64,000 nucleotides of DNA from Opitutia bacterium ISCC 52 (GCA_014529675.2 CP076040.1:2499894-2563893), one strand, 5' to 3'; numbered from the stretch's first letter, positions 1 through 8,032 are shown. The notes: generated by a model not told the origin, from the sequence alone. Made by a program: numbers and translations.

Positions 1-141
1 AAAATAGCAGAAACTTTCTCCAGTAGGTTCGTCGCGGTCGTTCCATACATTCATCGAAGCAGAATTCCTATCCCTCGCCCATATCAAAAATTGAAAATCG
101 GCAGCAAGCTACCTTCCTACATTAGAGAGCCGGAACTATTA

Positions 142-168
142 TGTAGGAGAGGAGACTGCTCCCGAATC
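142..168 (+). repeat. possible degenerate GTAG-type palindromic element
   Basis: The stretch begins TGTAGGAG and runs into a GC-richer segment with an imperfect hairpin (GGAG near the left, CTCC near the right). This head-plus-hairpin layout resembles the clearer element at 2044-2070, which carries the same TGTAGGAG head on the minus strand. The stem is weak here, so this may be a decayed copy or chance. The rest of positions 1-270 shows no gene, tRNA or strong promoter that I can support. Confidence 0.25.
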
Positions 169-270
169 CATCGACCAACGTAAACGGTTTATCAAATCAC
201 CTCAAAAAATGATAAGGACGTGCTGACAGACCATGGATACACTATCCGTAGTCCTAATTCTTCAAGGATT

Positions 271-819
271 ATGCGCATTTTCACGGTCATACGCTTCGTT
301 TTCTGGACTGCAGTTCTATCAGTCCAGTTTCCGCTCATGGGCGACATAAGCGGTAAAAGCAAAGATGAGATCCTGGCTTCCTTTGGAAAACCCATCAGTG
401 CGCTCAATAGCTCGAAAAGGGAAATCCTGAACTACCCACAGGGACAAATCGTTCTCGTTGGAGGAATAGTCAGTTCCTATAAAGGAGCTTTCAATGCCGG
501 TGATGCAGCGGCCCCATCCTCACAGCCCAGTGCATCGGTCTCTACGCCTGAACCTCAACGACCTGCTCCACAGACAGCCCCTCCTGCTTCAACACCTCAG
601 CCAGAGGAGCGCAGGAGCATTCAACCAGCGGGAACGGCTACCCTCACCTGCTACTTAATTCCCTACATTGTTTATGCGGGAGTGATCGCTCTTTCAATTA
701 CCTTACCTGAAAGCCTGAGAACAGAGACCGTAGGTCTACTCAAATCCCTGTGCTTCGCCTTCGCGATTGTTTGGGTGACTGGCTTGATAAACCGCTTAGG
801 AATCAAGCTAAAGATATAG
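271..819 (+). CDS. hypothetical protein, BamE-like N-terminal segment plus C-terminal membrane helices
   Basis: I do not recognise the family. I chose the ATG at 271 because it is followed directly by a basic and then hydrophobic segment that looks like a signal or anchor; the frame is open upstream to an ATG at 220. After the anchor comes a stretch with the pattern GKSKDEILASFGKP and a later tyrosine/glycine-rich part. This is typical of short lipoprotein-type repeats of the BamE/SmpA kind, where a Gly-x-x-x-x-Glu/Asp-hydrophobic turn precedes GxP. A Pro/Ala/Ser/Gln-rich linker follows, and then two C-terminal hydrophobic segments that probably span the inner membrane. It ends about 20 bases before the convergent end of the CxxC protein. 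Function unknown. Confidence 0.55.
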   Translation: MRIFTVIRFVFWTAVLSVQFPLMGDISGKSKDEILASFGKPISALNSSKREILNYPQGQIVLVGGIVSSYKGAFNAGDAAAPSSQPSASVSTPEPQRPAPQTAPPASTPQPEERRSIQPAGTATLTCYLIPYIVYAGVIALSITLPESLRTETVGLLKSLCFAFAIVWVTGLINRLGIKLKI

Positions 820-840
820 AGTCGGAGCAAAGCCAAATCC

Positions 841-1398
841 TTAAATCCCCTCTCCCTTTGAAAGCACGGTCAACAGAGGATCGTAGCCGTTTTCCTGAAG
901 GGCTTTTCCGCGTTCATCGTAGAGAGAAGAATGTCCCTTTACGCCATGCCCTTCGACCAGGCGATTCATAAAGTTGAAGAGACACACCACATTCACCGTA
1001 TCGTGCAGGGTCTGTTCATTCCAGCCGGCTTTCAATATAGCTTGGGCTTGAGCCTCCGTTGTTTTTGCCGGTTCCAGAGTCAATTGTTTGCCGTAGTGAA
1101 GTATCGGTTTAAGACGCTCTTCAATGGGAGATGAATCCACATCCTCCAACAAGGCGTTCAGCAAATCCTCTTCCACGCCAAAAGATTGGGCAGTCACTGA
1201 ATGAACACCGTGGCAATACTGACAGTTGTTCAGGCCTGACACGTAGGCTGCAATGAGTTCTCGATCTTTGACGGATAGTTCAGATGTTTGCCGCATAACG
1301 GCCGTATGGTATTCAACCAAGGCGATACCCGCAGTATTGTTTAGTAGTAAGATATCTCGGACTTCCTCGATCGGGCCTTCGTCTTTTAGGAAACTCAT
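841..1398 (-). CDS. AhpD-like / carboxymuconolactone decarboxylase-family peroxidase-related protein
   Basis: This 185-residue protein belongs to the AhpD-like fold family, whose members use a CxxC thiol pair to reduce peroxides or disulfide partners. The signature is visible: Glu47, then Cys59 and Cys62 in NNCQYCHGVH, with His66 four residues after the second Cys. This is the Glu...CxxCxxxH arrangement of the AhpD proton relay. The flanking segment (MRQTSELSVKDRELIAAYVS) is typical of the peroxidase-related subgroup. It is transcribed divergently from the ArsR-type regulator, and the inverted repeat at 1452-1489 lies in the shared region, so it may be co-controlled (inference). Substrate unknown; an AhpC partner is not in the window. 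Confidence 0.85.
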   Translation of the reverse strand: MSFLKDEGPIEEVRDILLLNNTAGIALVEYHTAVMRQTSELSVKDRELIAAYVSGLNNCQYCHGVHSVTAQSFGVEEDLLNALLEDVDSSPIEERLKPILHYGKQLTLEPAKTTEAQAQAILKAGWNEQTLHDTVNVVCLFNFMNRLVEGHGVKGHSSLYDERGKALQENGYDPLLTVLSKGEGI

Positions 1399-1451
1399 AT
1401 TACACTTACATGACCTAGCTAACCCTTGATTTCTAGATTAAAATCATTTCA

Positions 1452-1489
1452 CTCGTTTACATATAGATGTTTATCTATATGTAAACGAG
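1452..1489. promoter_or_regulatory. perfect inverted repeat, probable ArsR-family operator
   Basis: Two perfect 17-base arms (ctcgtttacatatagat at 1452-1468 and its exact reverse complement at 1473-1489) flank a 4-base spacer. The repeat ends one base before the ATG of the regulator at 1491 and lies upstream of the divergent CxxC gene. AT-rich dyads with ATAT-type half sites are typical ArsR/SmtB operators. TTTACA (1456-1461) and TATGTA (1478-1483), 16 bases apart, could be the regulator's promoter inside the operator. That would give a nearly leaderless transcript (inference). Confidence 0.7.
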
Positions 1490-1490
1490 C

Positions 1491-1799
1491 ATGAATTCAA
1501 AACAAGCAGCTGCGTTTGGAAAAGCCGTGGGCGATGTGACTCGCTATGCGATCCTAAGGAATTGTTGCTCTGAGAAGCGCTCCGTAGGTGATATCGCGGA
1601 GCATGTGAAATTGCGTCAACCGACTGTCACTCATCACATGAGCATTCTTACCGAAGCCGGACTGGTCACCCGCGAACAGGAAGGAAAACAAGTTTACTAT
1701 AGGGTGAATCAGGAAGCCGTAGTCAATTGCTGTGGGCAATTGCTCCTAGCATTAGCGCCTGACCAAAAAGCTACGCAGGCTGTGTGTGATTGCTGCTAA
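1491..1799 (+). CDS. ArsR/SmtB-family winged-helix regulator, cysteine-rich
   Basis: A 102-residue ArsR-type repressor. The recognition region LRQPTVTHHMSILTEAGLV (about residues 41-59) and the wing that follows (EGKQVYYRVN) are characteristic of the family. Cysteines are numerous and placed as potential metal or thiol sensors: Cys25-Cys26, Cys80-Cys81, and a C-terminal Cys99, Cys101, Cys102. Family members bind As, Cd, Zn or other thiophilic inducers, or sense oxidants, and then release DNA. The gene starts directly after a perfect inverted repeat and has no good Shine-Dalgarno sequence. Downstream lies a tiny Cys-rich peptide gene preceded by a second operator-like site. Which metal or thiol it senses cannot be told. 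Confidence 0.9.
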   Translation: MNSKQAAAFGKAVGDVTRYAILRNCCSEKRSVGDIAEHVKLRQPTVTHHMSILTEAGLVTREQEGKQVYYRVNQEAVVNCCGQLLLALAPDQKATQAVCDCC

Positions 1800-1815
1800 A
1801 AAAATTTGCCAATTC

Positions 1816-1835
1816 ACATAGACAATCATCTATAT
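1816..1835. promoter_or_regulatory. second, degenerate copy of the ArsR operator core
   Basis: Half site acatagac (1816-1823), a 4-base spacer, and half site atctatat (1828-1835). The right half is identical to the core of the perfect dyad at 1452-1489, the left half matches at 6 of 8 positions, and the 4-base spacing is the same. It lies between the regulator's stop and the Shine-Dalgarno sequence of the Cys-rich peptide. It overlaps a TATAAT (1833-1838), though a start from that box would cut off the ribosome site. Probable binding site of the same regulator (inference). Confidence 0.5.
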
Positions 1836-1840
1836 AATGA

Positions 1841-1849
1841 AAGGAGGTG
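1841..1849 (+). promoter_or_regulatory. strong ribosome binding site for the 8-Cys peptide
   Basis: AAGGAGGTG, close to the full anti-Shine-Dalgarno complement, ends 6 bases before the ATG at 1856. It is one of the strongest ribosome sites I noticed in the window. It decides in favour of a real start for a gene only 22 codons long. Confidence 0.7.
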
Positions 1850-1855
1850 AAACCC

Positions 1856-1924
1856 ATGAGCAAAGAAGACATCAAAAACTGTTGCTGTGATTGTGACTGC
1901 AATTGCGATTGTAACTGCAAGTAA
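1856..1924 (+). CDS. 22-residue, 8-cysteine micropeptide (metallothionein-like, undescribed)
   Basis: An open frame from ATG to TAA encodes 22 residues. A short polar head (MSKEDIKN) is followed by CCCDCDCNCDCNC and a final Lys, so eight of the last fourteen residues are Cys, alternating with Asp or Asn. No family that I know matches exactly. The composition suggests a thiolate metal ligand or chaperone, like a minimal metallothionein. Support for a real gene: a near-perfect Shine-Dalgarno at 1841-1849, an operator-like site just upstream, and its position 56 bases after an ArsR-family regulator that is itself Cys-rich. An alternative is that the Cys codons act as a translation-sensing leader peptide for cysteine or thiol state, but no obvious attenuated gene follows closely. 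The function is inference only. Confidence 0.65.
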   Translation: MSKEDIKNCCCDCDCNCDCNCK

Positions 1925-2043
1925 ATAGAACCACTGAACATTTAAACGAGCAGCGCCCGGATGCTCATTTGTTTCAATCGTTTTGTTAAGATGCACATTG
2001 CCGCGAATGTCGAAAATCTCTGAATACCTTCATAGGCCTCAAT

Positions 2044-2070
2044 GCGATCGCGGCATAAAGCCGCTCCTAC
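2044..2070 (-). repeat. GTAG/REP-like palindromic element
   Basis: Read on the minus strand it starts GTAGGAG and forms a CGGC...GCCG hairpin with a TTTAT loop, followed by CGATCGC. This is the layout of the GTAG-class REP elements known from gamma-proteobacteria, which are dispersed by REP-associated tyrosine transposases (established for those groups; my assignment here is by resemblance). It lies in the 241-base gap between the Cys-rich peptide and the efflux operon. No other gene or clear promoter is seen in that gap. No transposase is in the window. Confidence 0.45.
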
Positions 2071-2165
2071 AGTTGTATTTAAGAAATGTGTTTTTTCTTT
2101 CTTTAAAGTTACAGATTAACCCCTAGAAACATAAGTCATTCCGCACGTTTCGGCGGAATTTATTT

Positions 2166-3575
2166 ATGTCTATCCGTTCCCTGAGTCCACCCCCCTGCCT
2201 ATTCGTTTTTGCATGCTTTGCTGGACTCTTCTCCTTATTGCTGCTGAACGGTTGCACGATGGGTCCCGATTACGAACGACCTGAAGTGGAAACACCGAGT
2301 GCATTTCTGAACAGCGATGCAACTGCACCCCCACTGATGGGTGGCTGGCGTGAGATCTTCCAAGCTCCCGAACTCGAGGCACTCCTGAGAAAGGCGGAGG
2401 CCAATAACCATAATCTTCAGGCAGCCTGGCAATCGGTCCTCGCGTCACGAGCGGTATTGCAACGCTTTCGAGCGGATGGGCGACCTCAAGTCGACGCCGG
2501 ATTGACCGCGGATTATTTCAACAACTCCGATGCCCTTTCTACGACTGGTCGCGGCGCTAGCGGAGAACGTTACGATGCCGACATTCAAGTTGGCTGGGAA
2601 CTAGACCTTTTTGGAAGAATACGAAGAACCGTCCAGGCGGCTTCTGCTTCCGCCGAAGCGCAGGAAGCTTTATACCAAGATCTGCTCTTCACCCTGCAGG
2701 CCGACATCGCCCAACACTATTTCCAAATCAATTCGCTTCAGTCTGAGATTGAACTACTCGAGCGCGGCAAACAGTCGCGCCAGGAATCACTCGAACTGAT
2801 TCAACAGCGTTTTCGCGCCGGCACGGTAAGCGAACTGGATGTAGCACAAACAACCTCGCTTCTGGCCAATGCAGAGTCCCGTCTGTTTGCCACCGTTCGG
2901 ATACAAAACAGCCTCATTTATTCATTGGCTGCCCTGCTGGGTGAAACACCCTCTAGCTTCAACTTTCAACCGCAAAGCCTGGATACTGCCCCACCCTCGG
3001 TCCCGAACGGATTGCCAGGACAATTGATTGAACGGAGACCTGACATTCGTCGGTCGGAGCGGCAACTGGCGGCGGATAGCGAATTGATCGGAGCGGTCAA
3101 AGCCTCTTACTTCCCCAGTATCACTTTGAGAGGCACAGCGGGATTCGCGTCCCCCAACTGGGACGACCTATTCAGCTCCGATGCTGCCTTGGATAGCATC
3201 CGGCCAGGCATATCGGTCCCTATTTTCGAAGGGGGACGGTTGAGAGCCAACGAAGCAGCGGCTCAAGCCAACTACAACGAAAGCCTGGAGCTCTACAGAC
3301 AGCAAGTGATCAACGCGGTAACGGAGGTGGAAGATTTTCTTCAATCCGTTCGGCTTCTTGAGTCTCAGCGTGAAGCTCTTGAACGCTCGGTTGTCGCCTC
3401 CAATCAAGCCCGGGAGATTTCGATGCTTCAATACCGACGAGGCGTCTCTGATTTTATCACAGCCCTCGATGCGGAACGCACCGCCCTGAATGCCGAGCAA
3501 CAATTGGAACAGATCCGACGCGCACAATTTACAAACACCATCCATCTTGTTCGTGCATTGGGAGGCTCCTGGTGA
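2166..3575 (+). CDS. outer membrane factor lipoprotein of RND efflux (NodT/OprM type)
   Basis: 469 residues, first gene of a three-gene RND efflux operon. It is the outer membrane channel that joins the adaptor and pump to export compounds across the envelope. The N-terminus is a lipoprotein signal with a lipobox ending LNGC (Cys30). It is followed by TMGPDYERPEVETPSAF, the hallmark start of NodT/OprM-family mature proteins. Two homologous OEP repeats follow, with long heptad-like helices (for example around residues 190-240 and 370-430) and the motif LIERRPDIRRSERQL of the second half. Length is normal. The adaptor gene begins 21 bases downstream. Substrate not determinable from sequence. 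Confidence 0.93.
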   Translation: MSIRSLSPPPCLFVFACFAGLFSLLLLNGCTMGPDYERPEVETPSAFLNSDATAPPLMGGWREIFQAPELEALLRKAEANNHNLQAAWQSVLASRAVLQRFRADGRPQVDAGLTADYFNNSDALSTTGRGASGERYDADIQVGWELDLFGRIRRTVQAASASAEAQEALYQDLLFTLQADIAQHYFQINSLQSEIELLERGKQSRQESLELIQQRFRAGTVSELDVAQTTSLLANAESRLFATVRIQNSLIYSLAALLGETPSSFNFQPQSLDTAPPSVPNGLPGQLIERRPDIRRSERQLAADSELIGAVKASYFPSITLRGTAGFASPNWDDLFSSDAALDSIRPGISVPIFEGGRLRANEAAAQANYNESLELYRQQVINAVTEVEDFLQSVRLLESQREALERSVVASNQAREISMLQYRRGVSDFITALDAERTALNAEQQLEQIRRAQFTNTIHLVRALGGSW

Positions 3576-3596
3576 TAAACTAAGTATGCTCTTATC

Positions 3597-4694
3597 ATGT
3601 TTTTCCAAATTTTAGTTCGCCGAATATCCACCTTGGCTTTCATCAGCTTGTTGAGCTTTTCCTACTTACCCAGTTCAGGACAAACTCCCGTATCTGTGGC
3701 AAAACCAGTGATCGAGACCGGACAATCTCGCTTTCGGTTTACCGGAACAATCACCTCGGAACGGGAAGCCGAAATCTCTCCACGCGTGGCCGGGCTCGTA
3801 GCCAAGGCCGATAAGGAAATGGGACATTCCGCCAAGGAAGGCGATTTGCTCGTAAGCCTCGACGACACCTTGGCCACAATGGACCTTCGGGAAAGAGTGC
3901 TCAACTTGGACGCAGCCAAAATTGAATTGGCCAATGCCAAACGACGCTACGAAGAAGCGGTGGAACTCGGAGATGCCAATTTTCCACGCTCAGAAAGAGA
4001 AAACCGTGAAACGACCTACCGCACGGCTGAGATTGCGGTCAGTCGCTCGCAAACCATGATCGAAACCCAACGGGAAATCGTGGAACGACACCGTATCATT
4101 GCTCCCTTTGAGGGAGTGGTGGTGGAAAAAAATGCCGAAGTCGGAGAATGGGTCCAAACCGGCAACCCCGTTTTGAGTTTTGTCGACACCCGCAACCTGC
4201 GCCTGGATATTCAGGTTCCACAAGAGCAATTGAATCTCATCTTAACATCCCAAACCGTCATGGTAGATATTGCGGGAACGAATGGTCAGCCTTTCGAAGC
4301 TCAAATTGAAGCGCGGTCGCCCAAGGTGGACCCCCAGAACCGAACCTTTCAGGTCAGGATCCAAATTAACAATCCTCCATCTTACGTAAAACCCGGCATG
4401 TCAGCTGAGGCTCTCCTTAACCCCTCCTCTAAAGGTTCACATTTATTCATCTCCCGGGATGCGATTCTTCGAACCGCAGATGCGAAGGTTATGGTCTGGG
4501 TCGCAAAAAAAGACGGACCATCAACCGTAGCCTCGGGACGAACCGTTGAATTGGGAGGATCAAGCGGCCAATATATTGAGATTACGAAAGGACTGGAAGC
4601 TGCGGACGATGTCATTTACCAAGGTAATGAGTCTCTACAAGAGGGTCAGCAAATCCAGATCGTTGATTCCATAATCCCTTCCAGAGGTCGTTGA
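3597..4694 (+). CDS. RND efflux periplasmic adaptor (HlyD/AcrA-type membrane fusion protein)
   Basis: 365 residues. Middle gene of the operon, linking pump and channel in the periplasm. An N-terminal signal peptide is followed by the lipoyl/barrel-sandwich half motif FTGTITSEREAEISPRVAG and a helical hairpin (about residues 95-160, with ANAKRRYEEAVELGD). The second lipoyl half (IIAPFEGVVVEKNAEVGEWV) and beta-barrel and membrane-proximal parts (VKPGMSAEALL) come after. This order is standard for the AcrA/MexA/HlyD group. Its stop is followed after one base by the pump ATG, indicating translational coupling. No metal-binding His-rich tail is seen, so there is no sign of a CzcB-type metal adaptor. 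Confidence 0.92.
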   Translation: MFFQILVRRISTLAFISLLSFSYLPSSGQTPVSVAKPVIETGQSRFRFTGTITSEREAEISPRVAGLVAKADKEMGHSAKEGDLLVSLDDTLATMDLRERVLNLDAAKIELANAKRRYEEAVELGDANFPRSERENRETTYRTAEIAVSRSQTMIETQREIVERHRIIAPFEGVVVEKNAEVGEWVQTGNPVLSFVDTRNLRLDIQVPQEQLNLILTSQTVMVDIAGTNGQPFEAQIEARSPKVDPQNRTFQVRIQINNPPSYVKPGMSAEALLNPSSKGSHLFISRDAILRTADAKVMVWVAKKDGPSTVASGRTVELGGSSGQYIEITKGLEAADDVIYQGNESLQEGQQIQIVDSIIPSRGR

Positions 4695-4695
4695 T

Positions 4696-7600
4696 ATGTT
4701 TGAATGGTGCCTGAAACATCCCACCCAAGTTGCGGTAATCGCGCTGCTCATTTGCGTGCTGGGTGTGGTCGCTGCGGTTCGTATACCCGTGCAAATGATT
4801 CCAGACCTGGATGTCCGGACTATATCAGTAGTAACCGGATGGCCAGGAGCCACGCCTCAGGATGTAGAAAAAGAGATTCTTATCGAACAGGAAGATTACC
4901 TGCAAAACGTGCCGGGACTTCAGCGTATGGTCTCATCCGCCAATATGGGATCCTCAGAAATCGAGTTGGAATTCCCCGCCACGATTGACGTCAACGATGC
5001 CCTCATCCGGGTCCTCAATGCGCTGAGCCAGGTTCCCAGCTACCCCGAAAACGTGGATGAACCCAGGGTCCTGGCTTCCTCCTTCTCCTCAAACAATTTC
5101 ATGTTCTTTGCTATTCAGGACACCTCGGGTAAACGGACACCTGAGGATGTACTCAACATGTTCGACTTTATTGTCCAACGGGTAAAGCCACGCATGGAAC
5201 GTGTCCAGGGAGTATCGAGTGTCCGGGTACAGGGTGCTCCTGAAAGACAGATACATATCAATGTCGACCTGGCCCGACTGGCTGCCGTAGGCATCACGAT
5301 GTTCGATGTGCGCAATGCGATCCGGGATCGCAACCGCGACATTTCTGCAGGAGACATTAGCAGTGGCAAACGACGTTACCTCGTTCGCACCATTGGAAGA
5401 ATCGAATCTCCCGAAGATCTATCGTCGATCATATTACGTCGCCAAGGAGATTCCGTTACCACTCTGGGTGATGTTGCGGAAATCGAACTCGGTTTATATG
5501 AAACCCGATCCGTTGCCTACCTGAACACTATGCCTAGTATCCTTGCAGGTGTATCTCGCGAGATAGGATCTAACGTAATCGATATTCGTGATGCCATGAT
5601 GGAGGTGGTGGATGAAATCAATGAAGACGTCCTGGCTCCAGTGGACCTCGTTTTGTTTAAAACGAGTGATGATGTACGCTACGTGGAAGCCTCCATCAAA
5701 AACGTATGGAGAAACCTGATACTCGGTGCGATTGCCGCCACGATTGTGCTTTGGCTGTTTCTACGATCCAAGTCAGGTACGCTACTCTGTGTGGCTGGTA
5801 TCCCCATTTGCACCATTGCTGCTTTTATCGGACTGCAAGCGGCCGGACGCACGATCAACGTCATTTCACTGGCAGGCGTGGCGTTCGCCATAGGCATGAC
5901 GGTCGACAACGCCATTGTCGTTTTGGAGAGTATTGAAAAGAAACGTCGGGAAGGGCTCGGACGATCCGAGGCAGCTTTAAAAGGGGTTAAAGAAGTCTGG
6001 TCTTCTGTACTGGCGTCCACCATGACGACGGTCATCGTGTTTACTCCGATCTGGTTAATTAAAGAAGAAGCAGGCCAATTATTCTCCGACATCTCCATTG
6101 CCATCTCCGGAGCCATCCTTGCTTCGATGCTGGTTTCTATCGCCATTATCCCAACCGCCAGCGTGCATTTTAAACGCTTGGGAAAAACGGCTAAAGTGGG
6201 CATGAACCGACCTCGTTTGTTCCAGCTGTTTGATTGGATGGTAGACAAAATTGTCACTTCGACGACAGGAGCCCTTATCGGACTCGCCTCTACCGTCGGA
6301 ATCAGTGCGCTTATCATTTTTCTTTTAACGCCCTCAGCTGAGTACTTACCTGAAGGCGAAGAGGCTAAGATTTTTTGCCGAATCCTGCCTCCACCGGGCT
6401 ACAATATTGAAACAATGGAATCCATCGCTCAGGCGATAAATAACAAGTTTAGTCCCTACCTGACACAGAATGGATCTTTGGAAAACGTTTCCCTTGATAA
6501 GTCGATTCCTCCCATTATTCGCCTCAGAGTAACCATGAGTAGCTCCAGGAGCTTGGTGGTTGCCGAAACCTACGATCCGAAGCGAATCAATGAGTTAAGA
6601 GGCGCATTTTCGGAGTATTTTAAACAATTCCCGGGGATACGTACATTCATTAGCAAAGGATCCATTATCTCTAGTAACGATGGTGGTTCGCGCAGTGTGA
6701 ATTTAAATGTCGGAGGCGACGACCTGAATGAAATTTACGGTGTTGCAGAAGCGGCTTACAGAAGAGCATTCGAAGTCTTTGACGGACCTTCGGTCAATTC
6801 TACTCCTTCGGCTCTCAGCCTACAGCAACCTATGGTCGAGATACAACCCAATTGGAATCGCGTCGCAGAATTGGGTTTTACGAATTCCTCTTTTGGATTT
6901 ACCGTACGCGCCCTGACCGATGGAGCCTATGTAGATGAATTCCTCCTGGATGGTCGACGAGTCGACATGTTTCTCTACAACCAGTTAGGAGAAGTCGACA
7001 GCTTGGATACCTTGGCAAACCTGCCTCTTTATGCACCAACCGGAGGCGTTGTTTCAGTAGATTCCGTTGCGAGGCTTGTTGAAAAAGTGGATACTGATTC
7101 CCTTCGAAGATTGAATGGCGACCGAACGGTTACCTTAAACATTATACCACCCAAATCGGTGGCTCTTGAAGATGCGGTGGAGGTAGTTCGAAAAGACATC
7201 GTAAACTATTTGCGCGACCAAAATGCTATTCCTGGTGGAGTGGTTGTTGATGTAACGGGTGCCGGTGATCAATTACAAAAAACGAGAGAAGCGCTTATCG
7301 GTAACTTTGCCATCGCTGTCATTTTATCCTACTTACTGCTAAGTGCGGTATTTTCTCACTGGGGATTTTCCTGGGTCATTTTGGCGACCGTCCCGATCGG
7401 GATCGCCGGAGGAATCGGTGGTCTTTGGATTATAAATGCCAGCGGCGCGGTGCTTGGCTTGTTGGGCTTAGAGCCGATCAGTCAGCCATTCGATATGATT
7501 ACGATGCTGGGATTCCTGATACTACTAGGAACGGTGGTCAATAACCCCATTCTCATTGTCAGTGGAACGATCGATCGTCTCAGAGCAGGTATGGAGGCTC

Positions 7601-7884
7601 CCGAATCTGTAAAAGAAGCAACTCTGGCGCGTATCCGCCCCATCCTCATGTCGACTACGACCACCGTGTTCGGAATTGCACCACTCGTTCTCTTTCCTGG
7701 AGCAGGTACCGAACTGTATCGGGGAGTCGGCGCCATTGTATTGTTTGGTCTACTCTTTTCGACCTTTGTAACATTGATTTTCTTACCCTCATTTCTAGTC
7801 CTCAGTTTAAAGCTCGTAGAGAAATTGCGGCCTCAAAGAAATCCCATAGCAGTCGATCTACCCGATCCAGGACTCGTAAACTAA
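4696..7884 (+). CDS. RND-family efflux pump (AcrB/HAE1-like permease)
   Basis: 1062 residues, the proton-driven inner membrane pump. One N-terminal helix, a large periplasmic loop (IPVQMIPDLDV, GWPGATPQDVEKEIL), a block of six helices (about 340-560), a second periplasmic loop, and a final block of helices (about 870-1040, with GTVVNNPILIV) match the duplicated RND architecture. In helix 4 the usual Asp-Asp pair is Asp404-Asn405 (GMTVDNAIVVLESIEKK). The second proton-relay Asp of AcrB is thus replaced, while the pump at 14288-17395 keeps both. This could change coupling or indicate a different subfamily. Last gene of the operon; 148 bases without a gene follow, holding only a 14-base AT-rich palindrome at 7938-7951. 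Confidence 0.93.
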   Translation: MFEWCLKHPTQVAVIALLICVLGVVAAVRIPVQMIPDLDVRTISVVTGWPGATPQDVEKEILIEQEDYLQNVPGLQRMVSSANMGSSEIELEFPATIDVNDALIRVLNALSQVPSYPENVDEPRVLASSFSSNNFMFFAIQDTSGKRTPEDVLNMFDFIVQRVKPRMERVQGVSSVRVQGAPERQIHINVDLARLAAVGITMFDVRNAIRDRNRDISAGDISSGKRRYLVRTIGRIESPEDLSSIILRRQGDSVTTLGDVAEIELGLYETRSVAYLNTMPSILAGVSREIGSNVIDIRDAMMEVVDEINEDVLAPVDLVLFKTSDDVRYVEASIKNVWRNLILGAIAATIVLWLFLRSKSGTLLCVAGIPICTIAAFIGLQAAGRTINVISLAGVAFAIGMTVDNAIVVLESIEKKRREGLGRSEAALKGVKEVWSSVLASTMTTVIVFTPIWLIKEEAGQLFSDISIAISGAILASMLVSIAIIPTASVHFKRLGKTAKVGMNRPRLFQLFDWMVDKIVTSTTGALIGLASTVGISALIIFLLTPSAEYLPEGEEAKIFCRILPPPGYNIETMESIAQAINNKFSPYLTQNGSLENVSLDKSIPPIIRLRVTMSSSRSLVVAETYDPKRINELRGAFSEYFKQFPGIRTFISKGSIISSNDGGSRSVNLNVGGDDLNEIYGVAEAAYRRAFEVFDGPSVNSTPSALSLQQPMVEIQPNWNRVAELGFTNSSFGFTVRALTDGAYVDEFLLDGRRVDMFLYNQLGEVDSLDTLANLPLYAPTGGVVSVDSVARLVEKVDTDSLRRLNGDRTVTLNIIPPKSVALEDAVEVVRKDIVNYLRDQNAIPGGVVVDVTGAGDQLQKTREALIGNFAIAVILSYLLLSAVFSHWGFSWVILATVPIGIAGGIGGLWIINASGAVLGLLGLEPISQPFDMITMLGFLILLGTVVNNPILIVSGTIDRLRAGMEAPESVKEATLARIRPILMSTTTTVFGIAPLVLFPGAGTELYRGVGAIVLFGLLFSTFVTLIFLPSFLVLSLKLVEKLRPQRNPIAVDLPDPGLVN

Positions 7885-8032
7885 GGCATAGTCCTTAGGA
7901 GACTTACGGATCTTAAAAATTAAAGTGTCGGATCTTGTAACAAGCTTGTTAAAAGCGGCAATTACCTAGCCTCTAGAGCCACATTTTATTCTTTTCCTTG
8001 AGCAGCCAAAGAAACCGCTCGCTGGAAAAATT

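Noticed and set aside
750-971. 73-codon plus-strand frame across the end of the BamE-like gene
   Set aside because: It overlaps two better frames (271-819 and 841-1398), has no family motif and no ribosome site.
5679-6317. 212-codon minus-strand frame inside the first RND pump gene
   Set aside because: Antisense shadow of a strongly conserved gene with no motif of its own.
7938-7951. 14-base AT-rich palindrome after the first RND operon
   Set aside because: Too short and without promoter context or a second copy; no supported role.
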